The position numbers and the translations under genes were made by a program. A stretch of 64,000 nt of DNA, taken from contig NZ_LXFU01000051.1 in the NCBI RefSeq assembly GCF_001657485.1, positions 359,543-423,542 on the forward strand. Direction: 5' to 3'. This DNA comes from Rhizobium sp. WYCCWR10014. Its GTDB lineage: Bacteria > Pseudomonadota > Alphaproteobacteria > Rhizobiales > Rhizobiaceae. Below are positions 8,345 through 17,418 of the stretch, piece after piece (within the stretch, counting starts at the first letter, position 1; every line of letters starts with the position of its first letter). Below the pieces are notes generated by a model. It did no database searches. It saw nothing but the letters and a program-made list of their open reading frames with translations, and had not been told where the DNA came from.

Positions 8345-10252
8345 TCAGGCCTCCTTGTACCAGAATGCATCCGGCATGTAGACGCCGAGATAGGAGGTTG
8401 GATCGAAGCCGTAGAGCGCTTTCTCCGGCAGGTTCTGCAGCTTGGCGGCGCGAAGGATCGGCTGCAGCGTGCTGTTGATGAGGCCGATCGAGAAGACCTG
8501 CTGCGTATAGAGCGCCAGCATCTTGTGCCAGATCACCTGGCGCTCCTCGAATTTCGCCGTCGAGCCCCATTGGCTGAGCAGCTCGACCATTTCCGCAGCC
8601 TCAGGCAGATCCGGTGCGACGCCCTCCTGGCCGGCGGAGAGGTAATGCATGCCCCAGAGCGGCCATTGCAGCTGATCGTCGAGCGTCGGCGCAAGGCCGG
8701 CCGGCGACATGTCGGCCGTCGGCACGCCATTGTCGAGGCCGTACCAGATCGACATCATGATCGAACCGCTCATGGCGCGGTTGCGGAACACGTCGCGCTG
8801 CGAGGTGCGGGTATAGAGCGCCAGGCCGATATTGGCCCAGTGATCGTGCACCAGTTCCAGCACGTCGGTATCGAGATTGCTCTCGCCGGCGGTCTCGACG
8901 GTGATCTCGGCGCGACGCCCGTCCGGCAGGAGCCGGATGCCGTCGTCGCCGCGTTTGGTCAAGCCGAGTTCGTCGAGCAGGCGGTTGGCCTCGTCGGGAT
9001 CGAACTTCACGAAGGCGTCGGCATATTCCTGCTTGAAGAGCGGGCTGTCGGGCAGGACCGTATCGGCGCTTGGCGTGCCGAGGCCGTAGAAGGCGACCAT
9101 GTTGATCTCGTGCCGGTCGATCGCCAGCGACAGCGCCCGGCGCAGGCGCACGTCGCGGAAAAGGCCGCGCCACACCTCGTCGGCGCAGTTGAGGTTCGGC
9201 AGCAGCGTAATGCGCGAGCCGCGCGCGAGCTTCCAGAGATTGACCTTCACCGGGAAGCGCTTTTCTGCCTCCTTCAGGAAGGTGTAGTCGTTGAAATCGA
9301 TGCCGGTCACCTGCAGGTCGGCCTCACCTGCACCCGCCTTGGCGGCGATGATCGAGGAGGAGGAGACGTTGAGGATGAAACGGTCGAGATAGGGAAGCTG
9401 CCTGCCGGTCTCGTCGATGCGGTGGAAGAACGGGTTGCGCTCGAAGACGAACTGCTCCGACGGCAGCGGCGTCGTATTGCGCCAGGGATCGAGCGTCGGC
9501 AGGTTCGGATTTTCCGGACGGTAGGAGCGCGCCATCTTGATGTGCAGATCCTGCCATTTCTTGACGCGGTAGGTCTTCATCAGCTCGTCCATCTTCGCCT
9601 GGTCCGGCTGAAATTCCTTGTGGAACTGCTTGAGGTAATGACCGGGACCGAAGATAACGAGCGGCTGCGGGCCTGCCAATGTCGGCAGGAACATCGGGTT
9701 GGGTTTTTCCCAGGTGTAGCGCACGGTCAGCGGATCGAGCACCTCGAAGCGCGGCAGGCTGCCGTGCGGACGAAGCTCCAGCGCGCCGCCGCCGGGCGTC
9801 AGCTTGTCGTTCAGGATGACGTCTTCCCACCAGTAGCGGAAATCGTCGGCCGTGAACGGCTGGCCATCGGACCATTTATGGCCCTCGCGCAGCGTGAAGG
9901 TAAAGACCGTGTCGTCCTCGGACTGGAAACCGGCCAGGATGTCCGGCTGGAACTGCAGGTGCTTGTTGTAGCCGATCAGGCGGGCATAGCCGTAGATCGT
10001 CATGAAGCGGATGTCGCGCTGGCTGCCTATGATAGTGCGCACCGTGCCGCCGTAGGCACCGGGTTCGAGCCCCATCTCCTTCAGGTTGACGATGCGCGGG
10101 CGCACGGGAATGCGATCGGCCATCGGCGGCAGGCTGCCCGATGTCAGCCGTTCCTTCAGAAATTCCGGCTCGCCGACCTGTCCGGCGCGAAGCACCGCGG
10201 GCGCGATCGCTGCGCCGACGAGGCCGCCGAGAAACGTGCGACGCGTCACCAT
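8345..10252 (-). CDS. ABC transporter substrate-binding protein (SBP family 5), Tat-exported
   Basis: Periplasmic binding protein of 635 residues, longer than the usual 520-560 for DppA/OppA. The N-terminus MVTRRTFLGGLVGAAIAPAV contains the twin-arginine motif RRTFLGG followed by a hydrophobic stretch, so export in folded form through Tat is likely. The family 5 pattern is visible: FTLREGHKWSDGQPFTADDF near residue 115 and LFRDVRLRRALSLAIDR near residue 370. Its start overlaps the stop of the ATPase gene by 1 bp (TGATG), so it is translationally coupled to it. Having the ATPase gene first and the binding protein second is the reverse of the common order. The ligand cannot be assigned. Confidence 0.92.
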   Translation of the reverse strand: MVTRRTFLGGLVGAAIAPAVLRAGQVGEPEFLKERLTSGSLPPMADRIPVRPRIVNLKEMGLEPGAYGGTVRTIIGSQRDIRFMTIYGYARLIGYNKHLQFQPDILAGFQSEDDTVFTFTLREGHKWSDGQPFTADDFRYWWEDVILNDKLTPGGGALELRPHGSLPRFEVLDPLTVRYTWEKPNPMFLPTLAGPQPLVIFGPGHYLKQFHKEFQPDQAKMDELMKTYRVKKWQDLHIKMARSYRPENPNLPTLDPWRNTTPLPSEQFVFERNPFFHRIDETGRQLPYLDRFILNVSSSSIIAAKAGAGEADLQVTGIDFNDYTFLKEAEKRFPVKVNLWKLARGSRITLLPNLNCADEVWRGLFRDVRLRRALSLAIDRHEINMVAFYGLGTPSADTVLPDSPLFKQEYADAFVKFDPDEANRLLDELGLTKRGDDGIRLLPDGRRAEITVETAGESNLDTDVLELVHDHWANIGLALYTRTSQRDVFRNRAMSGSIMMSIWYGLDNGVPTADMSPAGLAPTLDDQLQWPLWGMHYLSAGQEGVAPDLPEAAEMVELLSQWGSTAKFEERQVIWHKMLALYTQQVFSIGLINSTLQPILRAAKLQNLPEKALYGFDPTSYLGVYMPDAFWYKEA

Positions 10253-12141
10253 CAGCGCAACTCCTTGGCATTGGCGCCTTTGCGGGCGCGCACCAGATGA
10301 CCGTCGCCGAGGTCGGCATAGGCAAGTTCGGACGCGTCGTCATGTTCGGCGGTGAAGGTCACCCCCCAGTTCTGCTTGTCGGCGGCGCCGTTTTCCCTGA
10401 GCGCCTTGAAATCGAGCGGCCGGTCGAGATCGGGGAAGGGGACGGCGGCGAGCAGCGATTTCGTATAGGGGTGCACCGGATCACGCAGGATGATTTCGCG
10501 CGGCGCAATCTCGACGATGCGGCCCTTGCACATCACCGCGATCCGGTCGGCCATGTAATCGACGACGGCGAGATTGTGCGAAATGAACAGATAGGTAAGC
10601 CCCAGTTCCTTCTGCAGGTCCTTCAACAGGTTTAGGATCTGTGCCTGCACGGAGACGTCGAGCGCCGAGACCGGCTCGTCGAGGATGACGAGCTTGGGGC
10701 CGAGCGCAAGTGCGCGGGCAATCCCGATGCGCTGGCGCTGGCCGCCGGAAAAACTGTGCGGATAGCGGCTGAGATAACGCTTGTCGAGGCCGATTGCCGC
10801 CATCAATCCTTCGACCTTGCGCTTGCGCTCGTCGCTGTCGCCGCGGTCATGGATCTCGAGCGGTTCACTCAGGATGTTGCGCACCGTCATGCGCGGCGAG
10901 AGCGAGGAGACCGGGTCCTGGAACACCATCTGGATCTTGGTCCGCATGTCCTGCAGCTCCGAGCCTTTGACGGCAAGCACGTCGACGACTTCCTTGCCGT
11001 CGTTGAACACCACCGCGCCGCTGTCCGGCGTGATGGCGCGCATCAGGATCTTGCTGAGCGTGGTCTTGCCGCAACCGGACTCGCCCACCAGGCCGAGACA
11101 TTCGCCGCGGCGGATGTCGAAGCTGACGTCGTCGACGGCGCGCAGGACGGTGGCTTCGTGCTTGCCGAAGAAACTGCGCTTGCGCGTCTTGTAGGTCTTC
11201 GAGAGATTGGCGACGGAAAGCAGGATGCCCGGCGCCTCTGCCTGGAGCGGCTTCTTCTTGCCGACCAGGGACTCGAGATTGACCGTTACCTCGCGCAACG
11301 CTTTCAGCCGCTCGCCGGGTTTCATGTCGAAATGCGGAACGGCGGCCATCAGGCCCTTGAGATAGGGATGCTGCGGATTGCGGAAGATATCCTCGACCGG
11401 TCCTGCTTCCATGATCTCGCCGTGATAGATGACGACCACCTCGTCGGCCATGTTGGCGACGATGCCGAGATCGTGGGTGATGAGCAGCATCGCCATGCCG
11501 AGCTTGGCCTGCAGCTCGCGAAGCAGCTCCAGGATCTGCGCCTGGATCGTCACGTCGAGCGCTGTCGTCGGTTCATCGGCGATCAACAGCGCCGGCTTGC
11601 AGATCAGCGCCATGGCGATCATCGCGCGCTGGCGCATGCCGCCCGACAGTTCGAACGGATACATGTCGTAGGTGCGATGTGGATTGGAGAAGCCGACCAG
11701 GCCAAGCATCTCCTCGGTCTTTTCGCGCGCCTCCTGCTTGTCGGCTTTGGTATGGATCAGCAGCACTTCGCTGATCTGATTGCCGATCGTATGCAGCGGC
11801 GAGAGCGAGGTCATCGGCTCCTGGAAGATCGTCGCCATGCGCCGGCCGCGCAGGTCGCGCATTTCCTCGCTATCACGCGGATAGGACAGGATATCGGTCG
11901 TGCTGTTGTCGAGCGGATCGGTGAAAAGGATGCTGCCCGAGGCCTTGGCCGGATTGGGCAGAATGCCCATGATCGACTGGCTGATCACCGATTTTCCCGA
12001 GCCGGATTCACCGACGAGAGCGGTGACCTTGCCTGGAAGAATGCGAAGATTGGCTTGTTTTACGACGCGTAGCCGGTCACCGAAAACCGAAAAGGAGACG
12101 TCGAGATTTTCAATACGCAACAGATCCGCTGCAGACGCCAT
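10252..12141 (-). CDS. Peptide ABC transporter, fused double ATP-binding protein (DppD-DppF type)
   Basis: Cytoplasmic ATPase of 629 residues with two complete nucleotide-binding domains in one chain. The first has Walker A GESGSGKSVI, signature LSGGMRQRAMIA and Walker B ALLIADEPTTALD. The second has GESGCGKTTL, FSGGQRQRIGIARAL and LVILDEPVSALD. Each is followed by the oligopeptide/dipeptide C-terminal extension (NPQHPYLKGLMAAVP; DPVHPYTKSLLAAVP). It is the first gene of the operon, and GGGGAA lies upstream of ATG 12141. It energises the DppB/DppC-like permeases downstream. All catalytic motifs are intact, in contrast to the degenerate ABC protein at the left edge. Confidence 0.95.
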   Translation of the reverse strand: MASAADLLRIENLDVSFSVFGDRLRVVKQANLRILPGKVTALVGESGSGKSVISQSIMGILPNPAKASGSILFTDPLDNSTTDILSYPRDSEEMRDLRGRRMATIFQEPMTSLSPLHTIGNQISEVLLIHTKADKQEAREKTEEMLGLVGFSNPHRTYDMYPFELSGGMRQRAMIAMALICKPALLIADEPTTALDVTIQAQILELLRELQAKLGMAMLLITHDLGIVANMADEVVVIYHGEIMEAGPVEDIFRNPQHPYLKGLMAAVPHFDMKPGERLKALREVTVNLESLVGKKKPLQAEAPGILLSVANLSKTYKTRKRSFFGKHEATVLRAVDDVSFDIRRGECLGLVGESGCGKTTLSKILMRAITPDSGAVVFNDGKEVVDVLAVKGSELQDMRTKIQMVFQDPVSSLSPRMTVRNILSEPLEIHDRGDSDERKRKVEGLMAAIGLDKRYLSRYPHSFSGGQRQRIGIARALALGPKLVILDEPVSALDVSVQAQILNLLKDLQKELGLTYLFISHNLAVVDYMADRIAVMCKGRIVEIAPREIILRDPVHPYTKSLLAAVPFPDLDRPLDFKALRENGAADKQNWGVTFTAEHDDASELAYADLGDGHLVRARKGANAKELR

Positions 12142-12295
12142 ACCAATGAAATTCCCCAGTCTTCTATGTTCCCGTTAAGGCACACTATCGTACCGCAAAC
12201 AGGGTGTCTAGCTGATGACAATCATAGATAAACCAGCATGTCCCGCCGAAGTTCCCCGGGCGAGACGCGCAGATTATAACAGGGGTTGTAAGCTC

Positions 12296-13639
12296 TTACT
12301 GGATGAATTTCTCCATGCTGGTGCGCTTGACCTGATTCTTGGCGTCGCGATGCAGGAGAATGACCTGCTCGGCCTCTGAAAGTCCGTTCTGCACGGCCTC
12401 GCGGAAGCTCTCGTCGACGTTGATTGCCGGTGCCGGCGCGCGCGGCTGCAGCACGGTCACCTTCTGGCGGATGCCCCGCAGCTTCTCTTCGCCCAGCGTC
12501 GTCCATTCGCCGCCGCAATAGCCGGCGAAGGCCTGGCTGGCGACGACCTCGCGGCCGTATTTCTTGGTCAGGATCTGCAGACGCTGCACCTCGTTGACCG
12601 CCGAGCCGAAGGCGGAGAAGGTCAGCCGGTCCTTGAGGCCGACATTGCCGAACATGACGTTGCCGACATGCAGGCCGATGCCGTAGCCGATCCTGCTCAG
12701 GCCCTTCTGCTCGCGGTCCCTGTTGAGTTCGGCCACCCGTGCCTGTGCCTGATGGACGGCCGAAAGAGCCGCCTCGCAGGCAATTTTCGATGGGTCCTTG
12801 TGGCGTCCGCAAGGATAGACTGCAAGGAAGCCGTCGCCGAGGAAGCTCAGGATCTCGCCGCCATTGCGGTTGAACGGGGCGGCGATCGCGTCGAAGAACT
12901 GGTTCAGCGTGTCGATATAGGCCTGCCGGCCTTCCTTTTCGGCATACATGGTGGATTCGCGCATGTCGCCCATGACGAGGGCCGCGCGGATCGTCTCACC
13001 GTCGCCGCGGCGGATCTGGCCGTTCAGCACCCGCTTGCCGGCGTCGCCGCCGAGATAGGTGGTCAGCATGTTGTTGGCGAGCTTGCCGAGCACGGCCATC
13101 TTGGCGGCGACCGCCAGATGGTTCTGCATCCTGAGCAGCGCATCGATCATGTCGTCGGAAAAGCCGGTATTATGGTCCGTCGACCAGGAACCCATCATGC
13201 CCTGCACCGAGCCGTCGCCGAAGGGCTGCACGAAGGCCAGGTAATCGGTGATGCTGTCCTTGCGCAGGTCTTCGAAGATCGGAAATTCGTTCGGCCCTTC
13301 CTGTATCAGCCGGCGGCGGATGTGCTGCAGATTATTGTCGAGCAGGTAATAATAGGGGCTTTGCAGGAAGCGGTCCGGCTTCTGCCCGGCGGGCATGCGG
13401 AAGCCCTCGATGGTGACGCCACTGGCGCGCCGCCAGGTGAAGCTGAGCGCGTCATAGAGCGGATGAAGCATCGAAAAGGAAAGATGAACGCGCGCAAGTG
13501 GCAGGCCCGCCGCAGTGAGCCTTTCGCAGAAACCGCGCACGATGTTTTCAAGCTCGTCTCCGGCCAGCGAAGAGTTCGTCAGCCATTCAGCGACCCTGTC
13601 CAACAGGATGGAGGACACGCTGGATTCGATCGTGCTCAT
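12296..13639 (-). CDS. Class III nucleotide cyclase with atypical substrate-site residues
   Basis: About 447 residues. The N-terminal ~200 residues are an uncharacterised sensory region seen in other rhizobial cyclases (recollection). The catalytic domain covers about residues 215-400. The metal-binding aspartates are present (ALVMGDMRESTMY; FLGDGFLAVYP), as are the Asn and Arg of the second half (AVNEVQRL). The two residues that select adenine differ: where adenylate cyclases have Lys (DKFIGDG in the cyclase at 33559-35277) this has Ser (LSFLGDG), and where they have Asp (AIGDTVN) it has Ser (AFGSAVN). ATG 13639 (MSTIESS) is the preferred start; the frame stays open to 13720. It probably makes cAMP, cGMP or another cyclic product, or is catalytically weak. 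Confidence 0.85.
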   Translation of the reverse strand: MSTIESSVSSILLDRVAEWLTNSSLAGDELENIVRGFCERLTAAGLPLARVHLSFSMLHPLYDALSFTWRRASGVTIEGFRMPAGQKPDRFLQSPYYYLLDNNLQHIRRRLIQEGPNEFPIFEDLRKDSITDYLAFVQPFGDGSVQGMMGSWSTDHNTGFSDDMIDALLRMQNHLAVAAKMAVLGKLANNMLTTYLGGDAGKRVLNGQIRRGDGETIRAALVMGDMRESTMYAEKEGRQAYIDTLNQFFDAIAAPFNRNGGEILSFLGDGFLAVYPCGRHKDPSKIACEAALSAVHQAQARVAELNRDREQKGLSRIGYGIGLHVGNVMFGNVGLKDRLTFSAFGSAVNEVQRLQILTKKYGREVVASQAFAGYCGGEWTTLGEEKLRGIRQKVTVLQPRAPAPAINVDESFREAVQNGLSEAEQVILLHRDAKNQVKRTSMEKFIQ

Positions 13640-14006
13640 TCTCGGTATGATCCTCATAAGGCACGCCATCCCCAAGAGCCAAACGTCCCTCGGCCGGCAC
13701 ATTTGTGATGTGCAGGTCACAAGGAAATCAGGATGTACGAGCGGTATTATTGTGTCAACGATCTGCCAAAAGCCCGGCAGCGGCGCCCCTCAGCTCCCCA
13801 TGGCGGGATCGGACGGGTAGTCCTTTCGCGGTGGTTCATTATCAAAAGTCAAAATAGGGATGCTGCAAATGCGAAACAATGGGATCAGCATTTTTTTGTG
13901 CGCTGGAGTTGCAGCAAACGGCGTGGCCTGAGTCATTTCCGCCACACCCGGATAAGCATCGCAAGGGGTCTCGGTCCTGTTTTTTGCTCCTCTCGACAGC
14001 GCAGAG
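13640..14006. other. Intergenic region between divergent genes, about 370 bp
   Basis: This stretch separates the minus-strand cyclase from the plus-strand UDP-sugar dehydrogenase and should hold both promoters. It is noticeably more AT-rich around 13840-13900. No clear gene, terminator hairpin or recognisable operator was found. Short open frames here lack a ribosome site or any recognisable protein. Confidence 0.5.
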
Positions 14007-15416
14007 ATGGAGCCCGGGTTTAATTTGCCTGGATCATGCATTAGATCAGCCTTCTGTTCCCGTTTGAAAGATCCCGCCTTGGCCAGCTCCTCCTTCGATA
14101 CGCTTTTGCAGAAGATCGAAATCCGCACGGCGCGCGCCGGCATCATCGGCCTCGGCTATGTCGGCCTACCGCTGGCGATGGCGGTGGCGCGCAGCGGCTT
14201 TGCGGTCACCGGCTTCGACATCGATCCGGGCAAGATGGTGGCTCTCGATGCCCGCCGCTCCTATATCGACGCGGTGAGCGATAAGGCACTTTCGGCCGAG
14301 ATCGATGCGGGCCGCTTCAAGGCGACGACTGATTTCGCCGGCCTTGCCGAGTGCGACGTCATCATCATCTGCGTGCCGACGCCGCTCACCAAACATCGCG
14401 ATCCCGATCTTTCCTTCGTCGAGGCGACGTCGCGTTCGATCGCTGCGCATTTGCGTCCCGGTCAGCTCGTCGTGCTGGAATCGACCACCTATCCCGGCAC
14501 GACCGACGATGTGGTGAAGGTCATTCTCGAAGGCACCGGGCTGAAATCAGGCTTGGACTTCTTCGTCGGCTTCTCGCCGGAGCGCGAGGATCCCGGCAAC
14601 CAGCATTATCATACAGCCACGATTCCCAAGGTCGTCGCCGGCGATGGGCCCGAGGCGCTGGCGCTGATGAAGGCCTTCTATGGTGCGGCGGTATCGTCCG
14701 TCGTTCCGGTCTCTTCGAATGCGACGGCCGAGGCCGTGAAGCTCACCGAAAACATCTTCCGCTCGGTCAACATCGCCCTCGTCAACGAGCTGAAGACCGT
14801 CTATGCGGCCATGGGCATCGACGTTTGGGAAGTGATCGACGCGGCCAAGACCAAGCCCTTCGGCTACATGCCCTTCTATCCCGGCCCGGGTCTTGGCGGT
14901 CATTGCATCCCGATCGATCCCTTCTACCTCACCTGGAAATCGCGCGAATACGAGCTGCCGACCCGCTTCATCGAGCTCGCCGGTGAGATCAATTCGGCAA
15001 TGCCCCGTTATGTCGTCGGCAAGCTTGCCGAAGCACTCGACATCCGCGCCGGCAAGGCGCTGAGCCGCAGCAGGGTGCTGGTGCTTGGGCTTGCCTATAA
15101 GAAGAACGTCGCCGATATCCGCGAGAGCCCGTCGCTGCGGCTGATCGAGATCATCGAGGAGCGCGGCGGACACGCAGATTATCATGATCCCTTCGTCGCC
15201 GAGATCCCGCCGACGCGCGAATACCAGGCGCTGAAGGGCCGCAAATCGGTAGTGCTGACGCCGGAGGCCATTACCGGCTACGATGCGGTGCTGGTCGCGA
15301 CCGATCACGACAGGGTGGATTATGCAACGCTCGCAAATAGTGCCCCGCTGATCATCGATACGCGCAACGTCTTCAACCGGCTCGGCCTTTCGGCTGATCA
15401 CGTCATCAAGGCATGA
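14007..15416 (+). CDS. UDP-N-acetylglucosamine/UDP-sugar 6-dehydrogenase
   Basis: NAD-dependent enzyme that oxidises C6 of a UDP-sugar to a uronic acid (UDP-GlcNAc or UDP-glucose dehydrogenase superfamily; WbpA/TviB/WecC-like). The Rossmann motif GIIGLGYVGLPLAMAVA lies near residue 46, ICVPTPLTKHRDPD near residue 117, and FSPEREDPGN near residue 190. The catalytic Cys is in GPGLGGHCIPIDP near residue 300. LGLAYKKNVADIRESP marks the C-terminal domain. The first ~25 residues are unlike the family. A TTG at 14079 (LASSSFDTLL) would give about 445 residues, so the true start is uncertain. It is transcribed alone. The product probably feeds exopolysaccharide or LPS synthesis. Confidence 0.92.
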   Translation: MEPGFNLPGSCIRSAFCSRLKDPALASSSFDTLLQKIEIRTARAGIIGLGYVGLPLAMAVARSGFAVTGFDIDPGKMVALDARRSYIDAVSDKALSAEIDAGRFKATTDFAGLAECDVIIICVPTPLTKHRDPDLSFVEATSRSIAAHLRPGQLVVLESTTYPGTTDDVVKVILEGTGLKSGLDFFVGFSPEREDPGNQHYHTATIPKVVAGDGPEALALMKAFYGAAVSSVVPVSSNATAEAVKLTENIFRSVNIALVNELKTVYAAMGIDVWEVIDAAKTKPFGYMPFYPGPGLGGHCIPIDPFYLTWKSREYELPTRFIELAGEINSAMPRYVVGKLAEALDIRAGKALSRSRVLVLGLAYKKNVADIRESPSLRLIEIIEERGGHADYHDPFVAEIPPTREYQALKGRKSVVLTPEAITGYDAVLVATDHDRVDYATLANSAPLIIDTRNVFNRLGLSADHVIKA

Positions 15417-15560
15417 CGGAAACGCCTTACGGCCTGTCGTCAACGACGCCCTCTTTAATGTCCATAAAACGACCGGAAACCTGACATCGAATCCTGTACG
15501 GAAATTATGTCAGGTAATTGCGTGCGTTTATGAAGACACTTGGGATTCTGCAGCAGCAAG

Positions 15561-15586
15561 AGAGACCACCGTTGGGCGGTCTCTCT
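15561..15586 (+). terminator. Possible terminator hairpin
   Basis: A 7-bp stem (AGAGACC paired with GGTCTCT) lies about 145 bp after the dehydrogenase stop and just before the end of the opposing hydrolase gene. No long T tract follows, so it may act in either direction or not at all. Confidence 0.4.
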
Positions 15587-15613
15587 ATAAGCGATGATGG
15601 ATGAGAGGTGACA

Positions 15614-16432
15614 TCAAGACCTTATGAACGAGAGCAAGTCGGGGTTGAGGACATCCGCATGCGTGGTCAGCATGCCATGGGGGTAGCCGGGATAAGTTTT
15701 CAGCGACCCATTCTTGAGCAAGTCGACCGCACGCGGCACGGAACTTGCGAACGGGACGACTTGATCGGCCTCGCCATGCATCACCAGCACCGGCACGGTG
15801 ATCTTCTTGAGATCCTCGGTGTAGTCTTCGAGCCAGGAGTTGACGGTCGCGTAGTGAGCGAGAGCGCCACCAGCCATCCCCTGGCGCCACCAGTTCGCAA
15901 TGACTGCTTCAGAGGGCTTGGCCCCATCGAGGTTGTAGCCGTAGAACGGATTCTCAGGGACGAAACGGTAAAATTCAGACCGGTTGCCCAACACGCCTGC
16001 CCGGATCGCTTCGAACCACTCCGGCGGCTGACCGGTCGGGTTTTCCTCGCTCCGATACATGTTCGGCGTTAGTGAGGCGACCAGCACCGCCTTGGCGACG
16101 CGTTCCTGGTGGCGAGCGACATAGCGAGCCACCTCACCACCACCTGTCGAGTGGCCGATGTGGATCGCGTCGCGCAGGTCGAGGTGTTCCGTCAGGGCCG
16201 CAAGGTCTGCAACCCAGTGGTCCATGTCATTGCCGTTGCTGGGCTGGTCGGACCGGCCGTGACCGCGTCGGTCGTGGGCGATTACCCGATACCCGTGATG
16301 AAGGAAGAATGTCATCTGGGCATCCCAGTCGTCCGCAGTGAGCGGCCAACCGTGGCTGAAAACGATCGGCTGACCTGTTCCCCAGTCCTTGTAGAAGATG
16401 TTTACGCCGTCTTTCGTTGTGATCGCAGGCAT
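15614..16432 (-). CDS. Alpha/beta hydrolase, non-heme chloroperoxidase/arylesterase type
   Basis: Cytosolic hydrolase of 272 residues. The catalytic triad is visible: nucleophile Ser in HIGHSTGGGE (near residue 98), acid Asp in VMHGEADQVVP, and His in YPGYPHGM. The oxyanion segment is SHGWPLTADDWD. The close match to the cofactor-free haloperoxidase/esterase family suggests ester hydrolysis with side perhydrolase activity; the physiological substrate is unknown. AAGGAACTGAACA precedes ATG 16432. The gene lies downstream of a TetR gene on the same strand, and an operator-like palindrome (16509-16528) sits in the gap between them, matching another one upstream of tetR. It is therefore likely the regulated target. 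Confidence 0.92.
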   Translation of the reverse strand: MPAITTKDGVNIFYKDWGTGQPIVFSHGWPLTADDWDAQMTFFLHHGYRVIAHDRRGHGRSDQPSNGNDMDHWVADLAALTEHLDLRDAIHIGHSTGGGEVARYVARHQERVAKAVLVASLTPNMYRSEENPTGQPPEWFEAIRAGVLGNRSEFYRFVPENPFYGYNLDGAKPSEAVIANWWRQGMAGGALAHYATVNSWLEDYTEDLKKITVPVLVMHGEADQVVPFASSVPRAVDLLKNGSLKTYPGYPHGMLTTHADVLNPDLLSFIRS

Positions 16433-16508
16433 TGTTCAGTTCCTTATGTTAGCCGCGGATTGGACGTCATCACTCACTGGCGCGGCGTTCCAGCAAGAAA
16501 CTTGTGAA

Positions 16509-16528
16509 ATACACGACCAGTCGTCTAT
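16509..16528. promoter_or_regulatory. TetR-type operator, site 1 (hydrolase promoter)
   Basis: The 20-bp imperfect palindrome ATACACGAC-CA-GTCGTCTAT has arms differing at one position. It lies in the 113-bp gap between tetR and the hydrolase. The core GACCAGTCGTCTATT also occurs upstream of tetR at 17183-17197. Confidence 0.7.
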
Positions 16529-16545
16529 TTACTGGCCAAAAATAT

Positions 16546-17136
16546 TCAGGTCACGAGGGCGGGCAAAACGAAACCCTCAAAAGTGTCGAACGGCAAGCGG
16601 TTGCGTTCGACCTTGGCACGCGTGACCGCGCCTTCGAACGCGTCGATCAAGGCGGCGGCAACCTGTCCCGTATCCCTTCCAGCCGGCAATTCACCCTGGG
16701 CTTGGGCTTCACGCAGGCATTCGGTGAGCGAGGCTACCCATTGGCGGTAAATCGCCGCCAGCTTAATGCGTACCCGCTCGCTCGACGGCGTGACCTCGAT
16801 CGCCATATTCCCGATCAGGCAACCAACCGCGTAACGGCGTCGCTCGTGAAACTCTACCAAGCCCGCGAAATGGCCCGCGACACGCGCTAGCGGCGCCATG
16901 CCATGATCGGTCAAAATCGGCCCGTAGGTAGCAAACACCGAATCCCAATACTCGTTCAGTAACTCGACAGCGAATGCCTCCTTGCTTTCGAAATAATTAT
17001 AGAACGATCCCTTGGGCACACCAGCCGACGCCGTAATCTCCTGAACGCCGGTGGCATTGAAGCCGAGGGTGCTGACGAGGTCTCCCCCCTTTTCCAGGAG
17101 GCGCGATCTGGTTTCTGGATTGGCTGGTCTGGGCAT
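16546..17136 (-). CDS. TetR family transcriptional repressor
   Basis: DNA-binding regulator of 196 residues. The N-terminal helix-turn-helix reads GVQEITASAGVPKGSFYNYF (residues about 30-50), a pattern typical of the AcuR/NemR-like TetR group that responds to electrophiles or unsaturated compounds (family knowledge). The ligand domain contains one Cys (GCLIGNMA). Matching palindromes flank the gene, one upstream of its start and one upstream of the hydrolase, so it probably represses itself and the hydrolase. Inducer unknown. Confidence 0.9.
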   Translation of the reverse strand: MPRPANPETRSRLLEKGGDLVSTLGFNATGVQEITASAGVPKGSFYNYFESKEAFAVELLNEYWDSVFATYGPILTDHGMAPLARVAGHFAGLVEFHERRRYAVGCLIGNMAIEVTPSSERVRIKLAAIYRQWVASLTECLREAQAQGELPAGRDTGQVAAALIDAFEGAVTRAKVERNRLPFDTFEGFVLPALVT

Positions 17137-17176
17137 GATTTGATCTTATGGTGGGTGTTTCGTGTTTCGATGGTTT

Positions 17177-17196
17177 ATATATGACCAGTCGTCTAT
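17177..17196. promoter_or_regulatory. TetR-type operator, site 2 (tetR promoter)
   Basis: ATATATGAC-CA-GTCGTCTAT has the same right arm and centre as site 1, with two mismatches between its arms. It lies about 40 bp upstream of the tetR start in an AT-rich stretch, where it would overlap the promoter. Confidence 0.7.
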
Positions 17197-17280
17197 TAAT
17201 TGTCAAATTGAAAATACGAATGCGCGACATTTTTTCATCGCAGCGCTGTGCCTGTTGCGACTTTCCGAGCGTGCAGGGGT

Positions 17281-17418
17281 CGAAACCGCATCAAACGGAT
17301 GTTCAACCGCCTCAAACAGTTCCGTCGCGTCGCGACCCAATACGACAAGAACGGACAATCCTTCTCGATATTCCTCGCCCTGGCCGCCGTCAAAATATGG
17401 CTGCCATACTTTGTCAAC
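17281..17418 (+). pseudogene. IS5-family transposase 3' remnant
   Basis: The translation contains RNRIKRMFNRLKQFRRVATQ, followed by YDKNGQSFSIFLALAAVKIW. This is the conserved C-terminal block of IS5-family transposases (the ExxR-Y-K region after the last catalytic acid). Only about 46 residues are recognisable. No start, upstream catalytic region or flanking terminal inverted repeats were found, so it is a decayed fragment. It sits just upstream of the tetR promoter and the secreted Tudor-like gene. Confidence 0.75.
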
